14,883 nt of DNA from a bacterium (GCA_023230585.1 JALNXB010000047.1:1-14883), one strand, 5' to 3'. Positions 1-8,586 are shown, numbered from the stretch's first letter. A program made the numbers and translations. Notes: generated by a model from the sequence alone, not told the origin.

Positions 1-2055
1 CTTGTTCGATTTGCGCCAGTAGTAAGAGACACCCCATATTATTTTTATAATATCCTTTCCGAACTGTCAGTTCCTGGAGAGTTTTATATAGACAGAGATA
101 CTGGCAATCTCTACTTTTACCCGCCGGACAAAATAGAAGGAAGCGAAATGATTGTATCCACGCTCAACTCTCCCATTATCAATATTAAAGATACCTCAAA
201 CCTTCTTCTTTACGGGCTAACGCTGGAAGGTACATGGGATAGCGCATTAGAAATGGCAGGTGGAAGAAACAACCTTATAGCCGGCTGCACCGTACGAAAC
301 ACAGGAATTATGGGAATACACATTAATAAAGGATGGTTTCATGGTATAGTAGGTTGCGATATATATGATACCGGAGAGGGAGGAGTTAAACTAAACGGTG
401 GGGATGTAGAAAAACTTATCCCAGGAGGCCATTATGTTGAGAATAACCATATATACAGGTTTAACAGGTTTAGTTTTGGGGGAGAAAAATTTGGAATTTC
501 AATGCAAGAAGGAATCGGTAACAGAGCTTCACACAATGTGGTGTATGATTCCCCTTACATTGGAATAGCATTCAGCGAAAATGACAATATTATTGAATAT
601 AACGAAGTTTACGATACTATGTATGAAGGCCAAGATGGTGGCGCCATATACAATCACAATAGACAAGCATATTTAAGAGGCAGAGGTAATGTGATGCGTT
701 ACAATTTTATCCATCATATAACTTCACATTCTTCTCCCACCAGGCCAAGTCTTGCCGCAGGTATTACCATAGACGGAGTCAACGGAGCTATGACTATGGA
801 AGGCAATATATTTTACCGTAACGCTCCTGCTATATTTACCCACGGACCAGATGCCCGCATTGAAAACAATTTCTTTATAGACAATGCGCAGGGTATTCTT
901 ATGGGGAGAAGGTTACACCTTAGCCATACAGGGCTACACAGACTTTTACCCACGGTTGAACAACTTTTTAAAGAGGTCAATTACAAACAACCCCCTTGGA
1001 ATTACAGGTATCCACAAGCAGTACAAGTGTTTGAAGATACGTTACCCCTCGGGAAAACTGAAAAAAACATAATAGAAAGGAATATAAATAGCAAGGGCTT
1101 TTTTCTACAAATTCCTCTATCTATAAACGCAAAAAATAGTATTATTAAAAATAACTGGGACCAAGGTGACCCATTGTTTGTAGATGCACAAAATATGGAT
1201 TTCAGACTTAGGCCAGGCTCACCTGTATTTGGAATAAGCGGGGTTGAACCTGTGTATTTTGAAAATATGGGATTATACAAAGACCAACTGCGTGCTAGCT
1301 GGCCAGTAGAAAAAGCTCCTGCAGGTAAATACTACCAAGCCGATAAAACCCTAAACAGACTCGACCAACAGGATACCGACCCTATGACACGTAGATTCCC
1401 ACCATTAAAAAGAATTAGCGAAGCTCGCGAATATCAAGTAAAGAGAAGAACGTCTCCCATAACGATAGACGGCAACCTTGATAACACTGAATGGCTACAA
1501 CTTGATAAAGGTAAAGCCATGCTCATAGAAGAAAATCATATAACAGGCAAAATAAAGGAAGGAGCAAGAAGTTACGCGTGGCTCTTGTTTGACGATAATT
1601 ACCTTTATTTAGGAATAGAGAACTGCCCTGACCCATGGAAAGAAGGCCTTAAAAAAGAGTTATCTTCTTCTTTAAACGAAATCACAATAGAAGGTATTTT
1701 TGGTAAAAACACACCCTGGTGGGAAAAAGATATGCCGATAGGTCCTCTTTACACATTTAGTGGACACTCAGACGGTAATTTCAAAATACACGACCTTTAT
1801 GGGATGCCTTTAGAATCGGCAGAATTGATTCAAAAAAACATAGAATATAAGACCAAAATAATAGATCCAAAAACCTATCACTGGACAGCAGAATGGAAGA
1901 TACCATTTTCAGTTCTTTCTATGTCAGTTAAGGATATCAGTTCGCTGAAATTCAATATCGGAGGACCCAAAAGAGAAGGGTGGGTCTGCTGGGTAGCAAC
2001 TGGTAGCTCATTGTGGCGCATAGACAACGCTGGCTCTATAAAGTTTTCCGAATAA
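1..2055 (+). CDS. Right-handed parallel beta-helix protein with C-terminal CBM9-like domain (5' end missing)
   Basis: The reading frame is open from base 1, so the true start lies left of the window and 684 residues are visible; the ATG at 148 is only an internal methionine. Near the visible N-terminus is a segment reading GEFYIDRDTGNLYFYPP, typical of the region before the helix in beta-helix carbohydrate-active proteins. Residues about 60-400 are Asn/Gly-rich short-coil repeats (for example NNLIAG, NNHIYR, NIFYRNAP, ENNFFIDN), ending in GDPLFVDAQNMDFRLRPGSP, the usual close of such helices. From about residue 485 a second domain starts with ITIDGNLDNTEW and continues with DDNYLYLGIE, matching the CBM9-like/DOMON-type sugar-binding fold. 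Inference: a secreted or surface polysaccharide lyase or glycosidase; the signal peptide would be in the missing part and the substrate cannot be read. It converges on leuS with 32 bp between stops and no evident terminator. Confidence 0.85.
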   Translation, partial: LVRFAPVVRDTPYYFYNILSELSVPGEFYIDRDTGNLYFYPPDKIEGSEMIVSTLNSPIINIKDTSNLLLYGLTLEGTWDSALEMAGGRNNLIAGCTVRNTGIMGIHINKGWFHGIVGCDIYDTGEGGVKLNGGDVEKLIPGGHYVENNHIYRFNRFSFGGEKFGISMQEGIGNRASHNVVYDSPYIGIAFSENDNIIEYNEVYDTMYEGQDGGAIYNHNRQAYLRGRGNVMRYNFIHHITSHSSPTRPSLAAGITIDGVNGAMTMEGNIFYRNAPAIFTHGPDARIENNFFIDNAQGILMGRRLHLSHTGLHRLLPTVEQLFKEVNYKQPPWNYRYPQAVQVFEDTLPLGKTEKNIIERNINSKGFFLQIPLSINAKNSIIKNNWDQGDPLFVDAQNMDFRLRPGSPVFGISGVEPVYFENMGLYKDQLRASWPVEKAPAGKYYQADKTLNRLDQQDTDPMTRRFPPLKRISEAREYQVKRRTSPITIDGNLDNTEWLQLDKGKAMLIEENHITGKIKEGARSYAWLLFDDNYLYLGIENCPDPWKEGLKKELSSSLNEITIEGIFGKNTPWWEKDMPIGPLYTFSGHSDGNFKIHDLYGMPLESAELIQKNIEYKTKIIDPKTYHWTAEWKIPFSVLSMSVKDISSLKFNIGGPKREGWVCWVATGSSLWRIDNAGSIKFSE

Positions 2056-2087
2056 ACGAAGGTCTAACTTTCAAATAAGTGCGCCCT

Positions 2088-4538
2088 TTAAGCAACGATA
2101 AGGTTAAGTATTTTGTTCTGTATATATATCTGTCTTTTTATTGTTTTGCCCTCAATCCACTTTAAAAAGGTAGTATCTTTCATAACACCACGTAAAACGT
2201 CTGCCTCTGTTGCTCCATAAGAAACTTTAATTTTACCTCTAACTTTTCCGTTCACCTGAACAACCACCATAACTTCTTTATCCAATATCAACTCTTCACT
2301 CCATTTTGGCCACTCCTCAACAGTAATAGAGGTCTCTTTTAGGTGTTTGTTCCATAGTTCTTCTGCAAAATGAGGCGTAAAAGGAGCAAGTATTTTAATG
2401 AAATCCAGCCACGCAGAAACAAGTTTTCCTTTTGAAACTTTACCAGCTTCAAGTATTTTGCTCAACTCGTTGATAAACTCCATCATTTTTGCTATCGCAG
2501 TATTAAACTGGAATTCACGTTCAATATCTTCTGTAACTCCTTTAACAACTCTGTTTATAATTTTTATCAAATGGTTATCATCATCATCATTACTGCCAGT
2601 ATTTTGATATTTGAGTATTCTTTCATTAAAACCCCATACCCTATTAACAAACCTCCACGCTCCTTCAATACCTGTTTCAGCCCATTCAAGGTCAAGTTCC
2701 GGAGGTGCAGCAAAAAGAATAAAAAGTCTTAACGTATCAGCACCATATTTATTTATGATTTCTCTTGGGTCAACAACATTACCCTTAGATTTTGACATTT
2801 TCGACCCATCTTTAATAATCATTCCTTGACACAGTAGATTCTTAAAAGGTTCTGAGAAAGAAACATACCCCATATCTTTAAGCGCTTTAACAAAAAACCT
2901 GCTATAAAGAAGGTGGAGTATTGCGTGCTCTATACCTCCTATATACTGGTCAACAGGCATCCAATAGTCAACCTCTTCCCTATCAAAAGCCTTATCTTCA
3001 TAAACCTCTGAAGCGTATCTCAAAAAATACCAAGAAGAGTCCATAAAAGTATCCATTGTATCTGTTTCACGTTTAGCGTTCTCTTTACAGACAGGACATT
3101 TACATTCAACAAACTCTTTTATTTTTTTAAGAGGTGATTCTCCCGTACCAGTAAACTCAACATTGTAGGGTAGGGTTATAGGAAGTTCTTCCTCCGGAAC
3201 AGGAACAATCCCACATTTATCGCAATATATTATTGGAATAGGCGTCCCCCAATACCTTTGTCTTGATATACACCAATCCCTAAGGCTATAATTTATGGTC
3301 TTCTTTCCACGTCCTTCAGATTCAAGACTTTTAGTAATCTCTTTAATACATTCTCTATTATGGAGCCCGTTAAATTGGGCAGAGTTAATCATAACTCCTT
3401 CACCCTCATAAGCATAATCTTGGCTTTCAGTACCATCACTCCATTCAGGGTTTTTTATAACAAACCTTACAGGAAGTTTATATTTATGTGCAAACTCAAA
3501 ATCTCTCTGGTCGTGGGCAGGTACAGCCATAATCGCTCCTGTGCCGTACTCCATAAGAACATAGTTACCTATCCATATAGGTATCTCTTGGTTATTCACA
3601 GGGTTAACCGCTTTTATTCCAGTATCAACACCCTCTTTTTCCATTTTTGCTGTAATCTCTGCAGTAATATTCTGGTTCAAGACTTTTTTCAAAAAAACCT
3701 CAACAGAGTCTTTCACAGGACTTATTGAAAGAATCTCTTTAACAATAGGGTGGCGAGGAGAAATAACCATATAGGTTGCCCCAAAAAGCGTATCTGCTCT
3801 GGTGGTATAGACTGGAAGATTCTTATTTAACGCAGGAACATTAAAAGATATTTCAGCGCCCTCGCTCCTACCTATCCAGTTTTTCTGCATAAGAATTACC
3901 CGTTCAGGCCAGTTAGAAATACCAGAAAAATCGAGAAGTTTTTCTGCGTAATCGGTTATTTTAATAAACCATTGAGGAAACTCTTTCTGCTCGACAGGAG
4001 AATTACATCTCCAACACCCACCATCTACTACCTGTTCGTTAGCAAGGACTGTCTGACACGAAGAACACCAGTTTGCAGGTGAAAGTTTTTTATAGATAAG
4101 CCCATATTTATATAACTGCAGAAAGAAAAATTGGTTCCATCTATAATATTCTGGTGCGCAAGTTACAACCTGCCTTTCCCAACAGTATGATATACCCAAT
4201 CTTTTAAGTTGGCTACTGATAGTTTCTATATTTTTATATGTCCAATCCTTCGGATGAACATTCTGTTTTATAGCGGCATTTTCAGCAGGCATACCAAAAG
4301 CATCGTACCCTATCGGATGAAGGATGTTATACTGTTTCATCTTCATAAATCTGGCTAAAACATCTCCAATGGTATAGTTTCTTACGTGCCCCATATGCAT
4401 TTGAGCAGAAGTATATGGAAACATTTCTAAAACGTAGAATTTCTTCTTATCTTTAAGAAATGTAGCTCTATCAATTCCTGTCTCTTCCCACCTTGCTTGC
4501 CATTTTTCTTCTATCTCCTTAAACCTATATTTTTCCAT
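2088..4538 (-). CDS. leuS: Leucyl-tRNA synthetase
   Basis: This class I aminoacyl-tRNA synthetase charges tRNA-Leu with leucine in the cytoplasm. The protein has 816 residues, normal for bacterial LeuRS. The HIGH motif is HMGH at residues 48-51 within PYTSAQMHMGHVRNYTIGD. A zinc-binding Cys cluster (NWCSSCQ then GGCWRC) lies near 157-180. The CP1 editing domain carries TTRADTLFGATY near residue 246. A second Cys pair is in YCDKCGIVP, DSSWYFLRY follows, and the KMSKS loop is at residues 580-584, followed by the anticodon-binding helices and a C-terminal domain ending in VQVNGKVRGKIKV. The ATG at 4538 lies inside the 3' end of nfo and is preceded by GGGAGAG, so the two genes overlap by 14 bp and are probably translationally coupled. 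The stop is TAA. No truncation or missing catalytic motif was seen. Confidence 0.98.
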   Translation of the reverse strand: MEKYRFKEIEEKWQARWEETGIDRATFLKDKKKFYVLEMFPYTSAQMHMGHVRNYTIGDVLARFMKMKQYNILHPIGYDAFGMPAENAAIKQNVHPKDWTYKNIETISSQLKRLGISYCWERQVVTCAPEYYRWNQFFFLQLYKYGLIYKKLSPANWCSSCQTVLANEQVVDGGCWRCNSPVEQKEFPQWFIKITDYAEKLLDFSGISNWPERVILMQKNWIGRSEGAEISFNVPALNKNLPVYTTRADTLFGATYMVISPRHPIVKEILSISPVKDSVEVFLKKVLNQNITAEITAKMEKEGVDTGIKAVNPVNNQEIPIWIGNYVLMEYGTGAIMAVPAHDQRDFEFAHKYKLPVRFVIKNPEWSDGTESQDYAYEGEGVMINSAQFNGLHNRECIKEITKSLESEGRGKKTINYSLRDWCISRQRYWGTPIPIIYCDKCGIVPVPEEELPITLPYNVEFTGTGESPLKKIKEFVECKCPVCKENAKRETDTMDTFMDSSWYFLRYASEVYEDKAFDREEVDYWMPVDQYIGGIEHAILHLLYSRFFVKALKDMGYVSFSEPFKNLLCQGMIIKDGSKMSKSKGNVVDPREIINKYGADTLRLFILFAAPPELDLEWAETGIEGAWRFVNRVWGFNERILKYQNTGSNDDDDNHLIKIINRVVKGVTEDIEREFQFNTAIAKMMEFINELSKILEAGKVSKGKLVSAWLDFIKILAPFTPHFAEELWNKHLKETSITVEEWPKWSEELILDKEVMVVVQVNGKVRGKIKVSYGATEADVLRGVMKDTTFLKWIEGKTIKRQIYIQNKILNLIVA

Positions 4539-5364
4539 ACTTCTCTCCCAATTTTCTCAATATTTTTAAGTTCCTAATATCATCAGCAGGGGTATCTTTT
4601 GGAGTTTCTATAATATAAGGTAGTGTTCCAAAATAATCATCTTTAATAAGATTTTCAAAACCTTTTAAACCAATATGTCCTTCTCCTATATGCTGATGCC
4701 TATCTGACCTGGAACCTTTTGAGGTCAGAGAATCATTTGCGTGAACCATTAAAATATACCTTAAACCAAAAGATTTTTCAATTTCGCTTTTTAGGTTTTC
4801 AACAAACCCTTCAGTAGCCAAATCGTACCCTGATTCAAAAGCGTGCGCTGTGTCAAAACAGACTCCCGCTTTACCGTTTAGTTTATCAAGAATCTCTCCC
4901 AACTCATTCCATTTACTACCAACAGAATCTCCTTGTCCGGCAGTATTTTCAAGGAGAATTTTAACATTTCCTCCTACAAAATTTTTAAGATTATCTGCAA
5001 CAGAAGCAACCCCATAGTTAATCCCCATACCTTTATGACTCCCTGGATGGATAACATAGTAAGCAACCCCCATCTTTTCACATTCCTCAAGTTCTACTTC
5101 AAGAACCTTACAAGACTTGTGTATTATAGTTTTATCAGGTGTAGCAAAATTGACAAGGTAGGGCATATGCACAGCAATAGGAAACACTTTTTTGGTTTCT
5201 GAGTCTTTTTTAAACTCTACCAACTCTTCATCGTCTCTACTTTTTCTGTTCCACCCTCTGGGGTTATGAAGAAAAATCTGACAACAATCACAGTTAAGTA
5301 GAAGGGTAGTTTCCAATACTGAATTAAGTTTTTTACCTAAAAAAATATGTGCGCCTATTTTCAT
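4525..5364 (-). CDS. nfo: Endonuclease IV (apurinic/apyrimidinic endonuclease)
   Basis: This tri-zinc TIM-barrel enzyme cleaves DNA 5' of abasic sites in base excision repair. The protein has 279 residues, the family's usual length, and starts MKIGAHIFLGKKL. All nine metal ligands known from E. coli Nfo appear to be present: H66 (VHMPY), H106 (VIHPGSH), E139 (LENTAGQG), D171 and H174 (CFDTAHAF), H208 (VHANDS), D221 and H223 (SDRHQHIGEGHIG) and E253 (IIETP). The ribosome-binding site is weak (an AAAG-type stretch before ATG 5364). The stop is TAG, followed two codons later by TAA. It is the first gene of a two-gene unit with leuS, whose start it overlaps. It should not be confused with the sugar isomerase-like TIM barrels at 12475 and 13424, which share its superfamily but lack the Nfo signatures. 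Confidence 0.96.
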   Translation of the reverse strand: MKIGAHIFLGKKLNSVLETTLLLNCDCCQIFLHNPRGWNRKSRDDEELVEFKKDSETKKVFPIAVHMPYLVNFATPDKTIIHKSCKVLEVELEECEKMGVAYYVIHPGSHKGMGINYGVASVADNLKNFVGGNVKILLENTAGQGDSVGSKWNELGEILDKLNGKAGVCFDTAHAFESGYDLATEGFVENLKSEIEKSFGLRYILMVHANDSLTSKGSRSDRHQHIGEGHIGLKGFENLIKDDYFGTLPYIIETPKDTPADDIRNLKILRKLGEKYGKI

Positions 5365-5387
5365 TTTCTTTGACTTTTTATTTATTT

Positions 5388-5416
5388 AGTTTAATATTAT
5401 TTAATGATAATGTAAA
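5388..5416 (-). promoter_or_regulatory. Possible sigma-70-type promoter for nfo-leuS
   Basis: On the minus strand, TTTACA (5416-5411) is followed by a 17-bp spacer and TAAACT (5393-5388), 23 bp before the nfo ATG. The -35 matches five of six consensus bases and the -10 only four. The surrounding DNA is very AT-rich, so chance matches are likely. Confidence 0.33.
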
Positions 5417-5539
5417 ATAAAACTTTAATTCCCCAGTTCGTCTTTACGAGTTATGCTGATGAAGGTGGTAACTTTGGGGGCAAATGTCATACTTTCGCCT
5501 TAGTCAAGAGCAAAGAAAAGGAATACCTCCCGTCTTTGC

Positions 5540-5560
5540 CCTCTCCCCCAAGGGTAGAGG
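5540..5560 (+). repeat. 21-bp hairpin repeat, copy 1 (inverted relative to 8597-8617)
   Basis: The sequence is the exact reverse complement of 8597-8617. It is itself an imperfect palindrome: CCTCT and AGAGG arms, then CCC and GGG arms inside one mismatch, around a CAA loop. TTG and CAA flanks can lengthen the stem here with one bulged C. There is no T-run after it, so it is not an obvious terminator. It lies upstream of the oxidoreductase operon, and its partner lies downstream. Confidence 0.85.
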
Positions 5561-5676
5561 CAAGTAAGGAAAGATTGCATTGCGAGGATTTCTTAGCATG
5601 GCAAATAGCACTCCTCGTAAGACAAACACAAGGGGTTGGATTTTACAAAACTTTTTTTAAAACTTTGGAGAACTAA

Positions 5677-6750
5677 ATGAAAAGAAAAATAAAAATAGGG
5701 ATTATTGGAGCAGGAGGGATAGCTCAATATGCGCATATCCCAACTTATAAAAAGGCAGAAAACGTTGAAATAACATCAATAGCAGACACAAACGTAGAGA
5801 AACTAAAATATGCGTCTCAAAAATTTGATATTCCAAAAACTTTCACAAACTGGGAAGATATGCTCAACGAAGATATTGATGCCGTTAGTATCTGCACCCC
5901 CAACATTTTCCATTCCATACAGTCTATCAAAGCTATGGAAGCAGGTAAACACGTTCTTTGTGAAAAACCTTTATGCCTAACAGAGCAAGAAGTTGAAGAT
6001 GTTTTCAATACATCGGAAAAAACAAAAATGAAATTTATGGGCGCTATGCCAAAACGGTACTCTGGCGAGGCTCAGATAATGAAAAAACTTATAGAGAACG
6101 GACATTTTGGCGAAATTTATTATATGAAAGCCAGTTATATGAGAAGAAGAGGTATTCCAGGACTCAACACTTGGTTCACAAATAAAAGACTCGCAGGTGG
6201 TGGACCAATGATGGACTTAGGTGTTCATATCATCGATTTCTTAATCTACCTAACAGGTATTTTTAACCCAGTAACAGTTTTTGGTACCACCTACTCTAAA
6301 TTTTTTGATTCAACCACCGACGGCGGTTGGCCACCACTTGATACAAGAATAGGGAACAAATTTATTGAAGAAGTAAATGTAGAAGACCTTTCTTCTGGTT
6401 TTGTTAAATTTGCAAATGGAGCAACTCTTTTTGTTGAAACAAGTTGGGCGGGCAATTGTGAAACGGGTACAAAAATAAGTATTTTAGGCACAAAAGCTGG
6501 AGCCCAATTACCAGACCCCGAAAACGCCAAAAACCCTATTAAAATATTTGGTGAAATTGAAGAAGTTTTATCAGATACAATCCCAACAATCCCTCCAACC
6601 AAAGCATTTGATGAAGAGATTAACCATTTTCTTAAATGTGTAAGAGAAGATGTTGACACAGGAACAAAAAAAGATGAAATCCTTACCGTTACCCGTATAA
6701 TAGACGGCATATACAGATCTGCTGAGTCAGGTAAACCTATTATGTACTAA
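5677..6750 (+). CDS. Gfo/Idh/MocA-family oxidoreductase (paralog 1)
   Basis: This is an NAD(P)-dependent oxidoreductase of 357 residues, probably acting on a sugar, inositol or sugar acid; the substrate cannot be read. The N-terminal Rossmann fold has GxGxxA at residues 11-16 (GIIGAGGIAQYAH). The family motif EKP is at 96-98 and contains the catalytic Lys97. The C-terminal half has GGGPMMDLGVHIID, with D180 and H184 at the positions typical of the family's active site. GGAG at 5667-5670 lies 6 bp before the ATG and the stop is TAA. The cobO-like gene starts 18 bp downstream, and a close paralog (7462-8520) follows it, so the three genes look co-transcribed. By eye well over half of the residues match the paralog, including GIIGAGGIAQYAHIP, GKHVLCEKP and DGGWPP. 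Confidence 0.93.
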   Translation: MKRKIKIGIIGAGGIAQYAHIPTYKKAENVEITSIADTNVEKLKYASQKFDIPKTFTNWEDMLNEDIDAVSICTPNIFHSIQSIKAMEAGKHVLCEKPLCLTEQEVEDVFNTSEKTKMKFMGAMPKRYSGEAQIMKKLIENGHFGEIYYMKASYMRRRGIPGLNTWFTNKRLAGGGPMMDLGVHIIDFLIYLTGIFNPVTVFGTTYSKFFDSTTDGGWPPLDTRIGNKFIEEVNVEDLSSGFVKFANGATLFVETSWAGNCETGTKISILGTKAGAQLPDPENAKNPIKIFGEIEEVLSDTIPTIPPTKAFDEEINHFLKCVREDVDTGTKKDEILTVTRIIDGIYRSAESGKPIMY

Positions 6751-6768
6751 AACAATTAAAGAGGAAAA

Positions 6769-7446
6769 GTGAAAAACAAAAAAGATTTTTTTAAAAAAAG
6801 TGATAGGTACAAACCGTCTACAAAAAAAGAAACTCCAAAAAAGGCTGGGAAAAAAGAGTTTTCTACATCAAGACAGCGTACCTATACAAAAGAGACAGAA
6901 CCTCTTCTTGAGCAATATAAACTCAGCAAAGGGTTGATACAGATTTATACAGGAGACGGGAAAGGTAAAACTTGCACAGTAATAGGTCTTACCCTTAGGG
7001 CTTCGGGGGCAGGGTTAAAAACTGGTTTTTTTCAGTTCTTTAAAAGACCGTTCTCTTCTGAAATAAAAGTTTTAAGGGAACTAAAAAATATACATTTTTA
7101 CACCTTTGCTTCACACTATTATCAGTCTGAATATATAACTAAAGAAGAAATTAAAAGATTTAAAGCCGATTTTAAAAATGTTTGGAAAAAAACTTTAAGT
7201 ATTATAGAAAAGAATTCTTACGACATAATAATTCTTGATGAGATACTTGTTGCTTTAAGAGATGGCTTTTTAAGCGAGAACGAACTTTTAGATTTTATTC
7301 AGAACAAAAATCGTACAACTGAACTAATTATTACTGGCAGAGACATTACAGACAAACTAACAGAAGTTGCCGACCTAATAACTGAACTAAAAAAAATCAA
7401 ACATCCTTTCCCCGACATTAAAGCACGAAAAGGGATAGATTTTTAA
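6769..7446 (+). CDS. cobO: CobO/BtuR-type corrinoid adenosyltransferase with lysine-rich N-terminal extension
   Basis: The family transfers the adenosyl group of ATP to the cobalt of reduced corrinoids, giving adenosylcobalamin-type coenzymes. The P-loop is TGDGKGKT at residues 61-68, within GLIQIYTGDGKGK. A Walker-B-like stretch YDIIILDE lies at 151-158, followed by ALRDGFLSENELL, ELIITGRD near 185-192, ADLITELKKIKHPF, and a C-terminal KARKGIDF; all are CobO hallmarks. The protein has 225 residues, about 30 more than S. enterica CobA. The first 45 are Lys-rich and likely disordered. The start is GTG at 6769 with GAGG 4 bp upstream; no other Met codon is available before the core domain. It sits 18 bp after one Gfo/Idh gene and 15 bp before its paralog, with no cobalamin-synthesis gene in the window. 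The role of this linkage is unknown. Symbol is by family resemblance. Confidence 0.88.
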   Translation: MKNKKDFFKKSDRYKPSTKKETPKKAGKKEFSTSRQRTYTKETEPLLEQYKLSKGLIQIYTGDGKGKTCTVIGLTLRASGAGLKTGFFQFFKRPFSSEIKVLRELKNIHFYTFASHYYQSEYITKEEIKRFKADFKNVWKKTLSIIEKNSYDIIILDEILVALRDGFLSENELLDFIQNKNRTTELIITGRDITDKLTEVADLITELKKIKHPFPDIKARKGIDF

Positions 7447-7461
7447 CAAAGAAAACCTATT

Positions 7462-8520
7462 ATGAAACTTAAAGTTGGAATAATTGGAGCGGGTGGAATT
7501 GCACAGTATGCTCATATCCCTTCTTACCAAAAGAATAGTGATATTGAAGTTGTTGCGATATCCGATACTAACCAAGAAAAATTGAAGACCGTCTCAGAAA
7601 AATTTAAGATACCTTTAACATTTAGCAGATGGGATGAAATGCTTAGCGAAGATTTAGATATTATAAGTATCTGTACCCCCAGCGTTTTTCACTTCCCTCA
7701 ATCAGTAAAAGCTATGGAGTTAGGCAAACACGTGTTATGTGAAAAACCTATATGTATTAGTTCAAAAGAATTAAAAGAAATATTCAAAGTTTCAAGTAAT
7801 ACAGGTATGAAGTTTATGGGAGCAATGCATAAAAGGTTTTCTGGGGAAGCACAAGTACTAAAAAAAATAATCAAAAACGGACATCTGGGAAAGATTTATT
7901 ATACAAAAGCAAGTTGGGTAAGAAGAAGAGGAATACCTTACCCCGGTTCGTGGTTCACAAACAAGAGTTTATCAGGTGGCGGAACTCTTATGGATATAGG
8001 GGTCCACGCAATAGATTTACTGATATACCTTACAGGGATTTCAGAACCAGAATTTGTCATAGGCGCAACTTACAACAAATTTAAAGATATAGCCACCGAC
8101 GGCGGCTGGCCCCCACCTGATACAAGAAAAGGGGATAAATATACTGGTATCATAGATGTTGAAGAACTTGCGACAGGGTTTATAAAATTTAAAGGTGGAG
8201 AAACTCTTTTTGCAGAAGCGTGCTGGGCTGGAAATCTAAAAACTGATTTCAGTATAGATATATTAGGAACAAAAGGTGGAGCTCGTATAGTCAATCCAGG
8301 TGAAAGAAAGAAAAACTCATTAACTATTTATGGCGAAATAGAAGGCGTGATTTCAGATTTCACACCTACAGTTCCTATAACGAATCCTTTTCAGGAAGAA
8401 ATAGAACATTTTGTTGACTGTATCAAAAACGATAGGATGCCCCTTACAAGCAGAGAAGAACTCCTTACTGTAATGGAAATCATTGAAGGCATATATCATT
8501 CAGCAACAAGCAATAGTTAA
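7462..8520 (+). CDS. Gfo/Idh/MocA-family oxidoreductase (paralog 2)
   Basis: This NAD(P)-dependent oxidoreductase has 352 residues and aligns end to end with the product of 5677-6750, differing by only a few small gaps. It has the Rossmann motif GIIGAGGIAQYAH near residues 7-19, EKP at 94-96, and GGGTLMDIGVHAID with D178 and H182. The last residues diverge (SATSNS against SAESGKPIMY). Differences cluster after GAMPKRYSG/GAMHKRFSG and in the C-terminal third, so the two may differ in substrate or act on successive intermediates, but this is inference. The start ATG is 15 bp after the cobO-like stop, with only a poor purine-rich site upstream (ACAAAGAAAACC), which suggests coupling to the upstream genes. 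The stop is TAA. Confidence 0.93.
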   Translation: MKLKVGIIGAGGIAQYAHIPSYQKNSDIEVVAISDTNQEKLKTVSEKFKIPLTFSRWDEMLSEDLDIISICTPSVFHFPQSVKAMELGKHVLCEKPICISSKELKEIFKVSSNTGMKFMGAMHKRFSGEAQVLKKIIKNGHLGKIYYTKASWVRRRGIPYPGSWFTNKSLSGGGTLMDIGVHAIDLLIYLTGISEPEFVIGATYNKFKDIATDGGWPPPDTRKGDKYTGIIDVEELATGFIKFKGGETLFAEACWAGNLKTDFSIDILGTKGGARIVNPGERKKNSLTIYGEIEGVISDFTPTVPITNPFQEEIEHFVDCIKNDRMPLTSREELLTVMEIIEGIYHSATSNS

Positions 8521-8553
8521 ACAAGCAGGGGGAAAAAAGTATGGGGTGTTATT

Positions 8554-8586
8554 TACTCACTCTGGTACTACGGCGCATACACCTTC
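8554..8586 (+). repeat. 33-bp dispersed direct repeat, copy A
   Basis: This sequence is identical over 33 bp to 14467-14499. Similarity extends leftward through AAAAAAGTATG (8533) with a 2-bp length difference, giving a unit of about 54 bp. Both copies begin within about 15 bp of a stop codon of a sugar-metabolism gene on the same strand. The sequence is more GC-rich than the neighbouring genes. No open frame is shared by the two sites. Confidence 0.9.

Larger units (their letters stand above)
5365..5676. other. Gene-free divergent gap rich in repeat fragments
   Basis: This 312-bp stretch separates the divergent nfo and oxidoreductase genes and shows no credible coding frame. The nfo-proximal 60 bp are AT-rich and probably hold the nfo promoter. 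The rest is a mosaic. It includes an imperfect inverted repeat (CCCCAGTT at 5431, AACT-TT-GGGG near 5470-5479) and a CGTCTTTACGAG unit at 5439-5450. CCGTCTTTGC at 5530-5539 is identical to 12307-12316, and a 21-bp hairpin repeat lies at 5540-5560. Oppositely oriented fragments CATTGCGAGGA (5578-5588) and CTCCTCGTAAGA (5611-5622) resemble the dispersed GTCATTGCGAGGAG-type repeats known from several bacterial lineages. No convincing promoter for the downstream operon was found. Confidence 0.6.

Noticed and set aside
5677..8520. Composite transposon carrying the oxidoreductase operon
   Set aside because: No transposase, no long terminal repeats and no target-site duplication were found; only short inverted hairpin repeats flank it.
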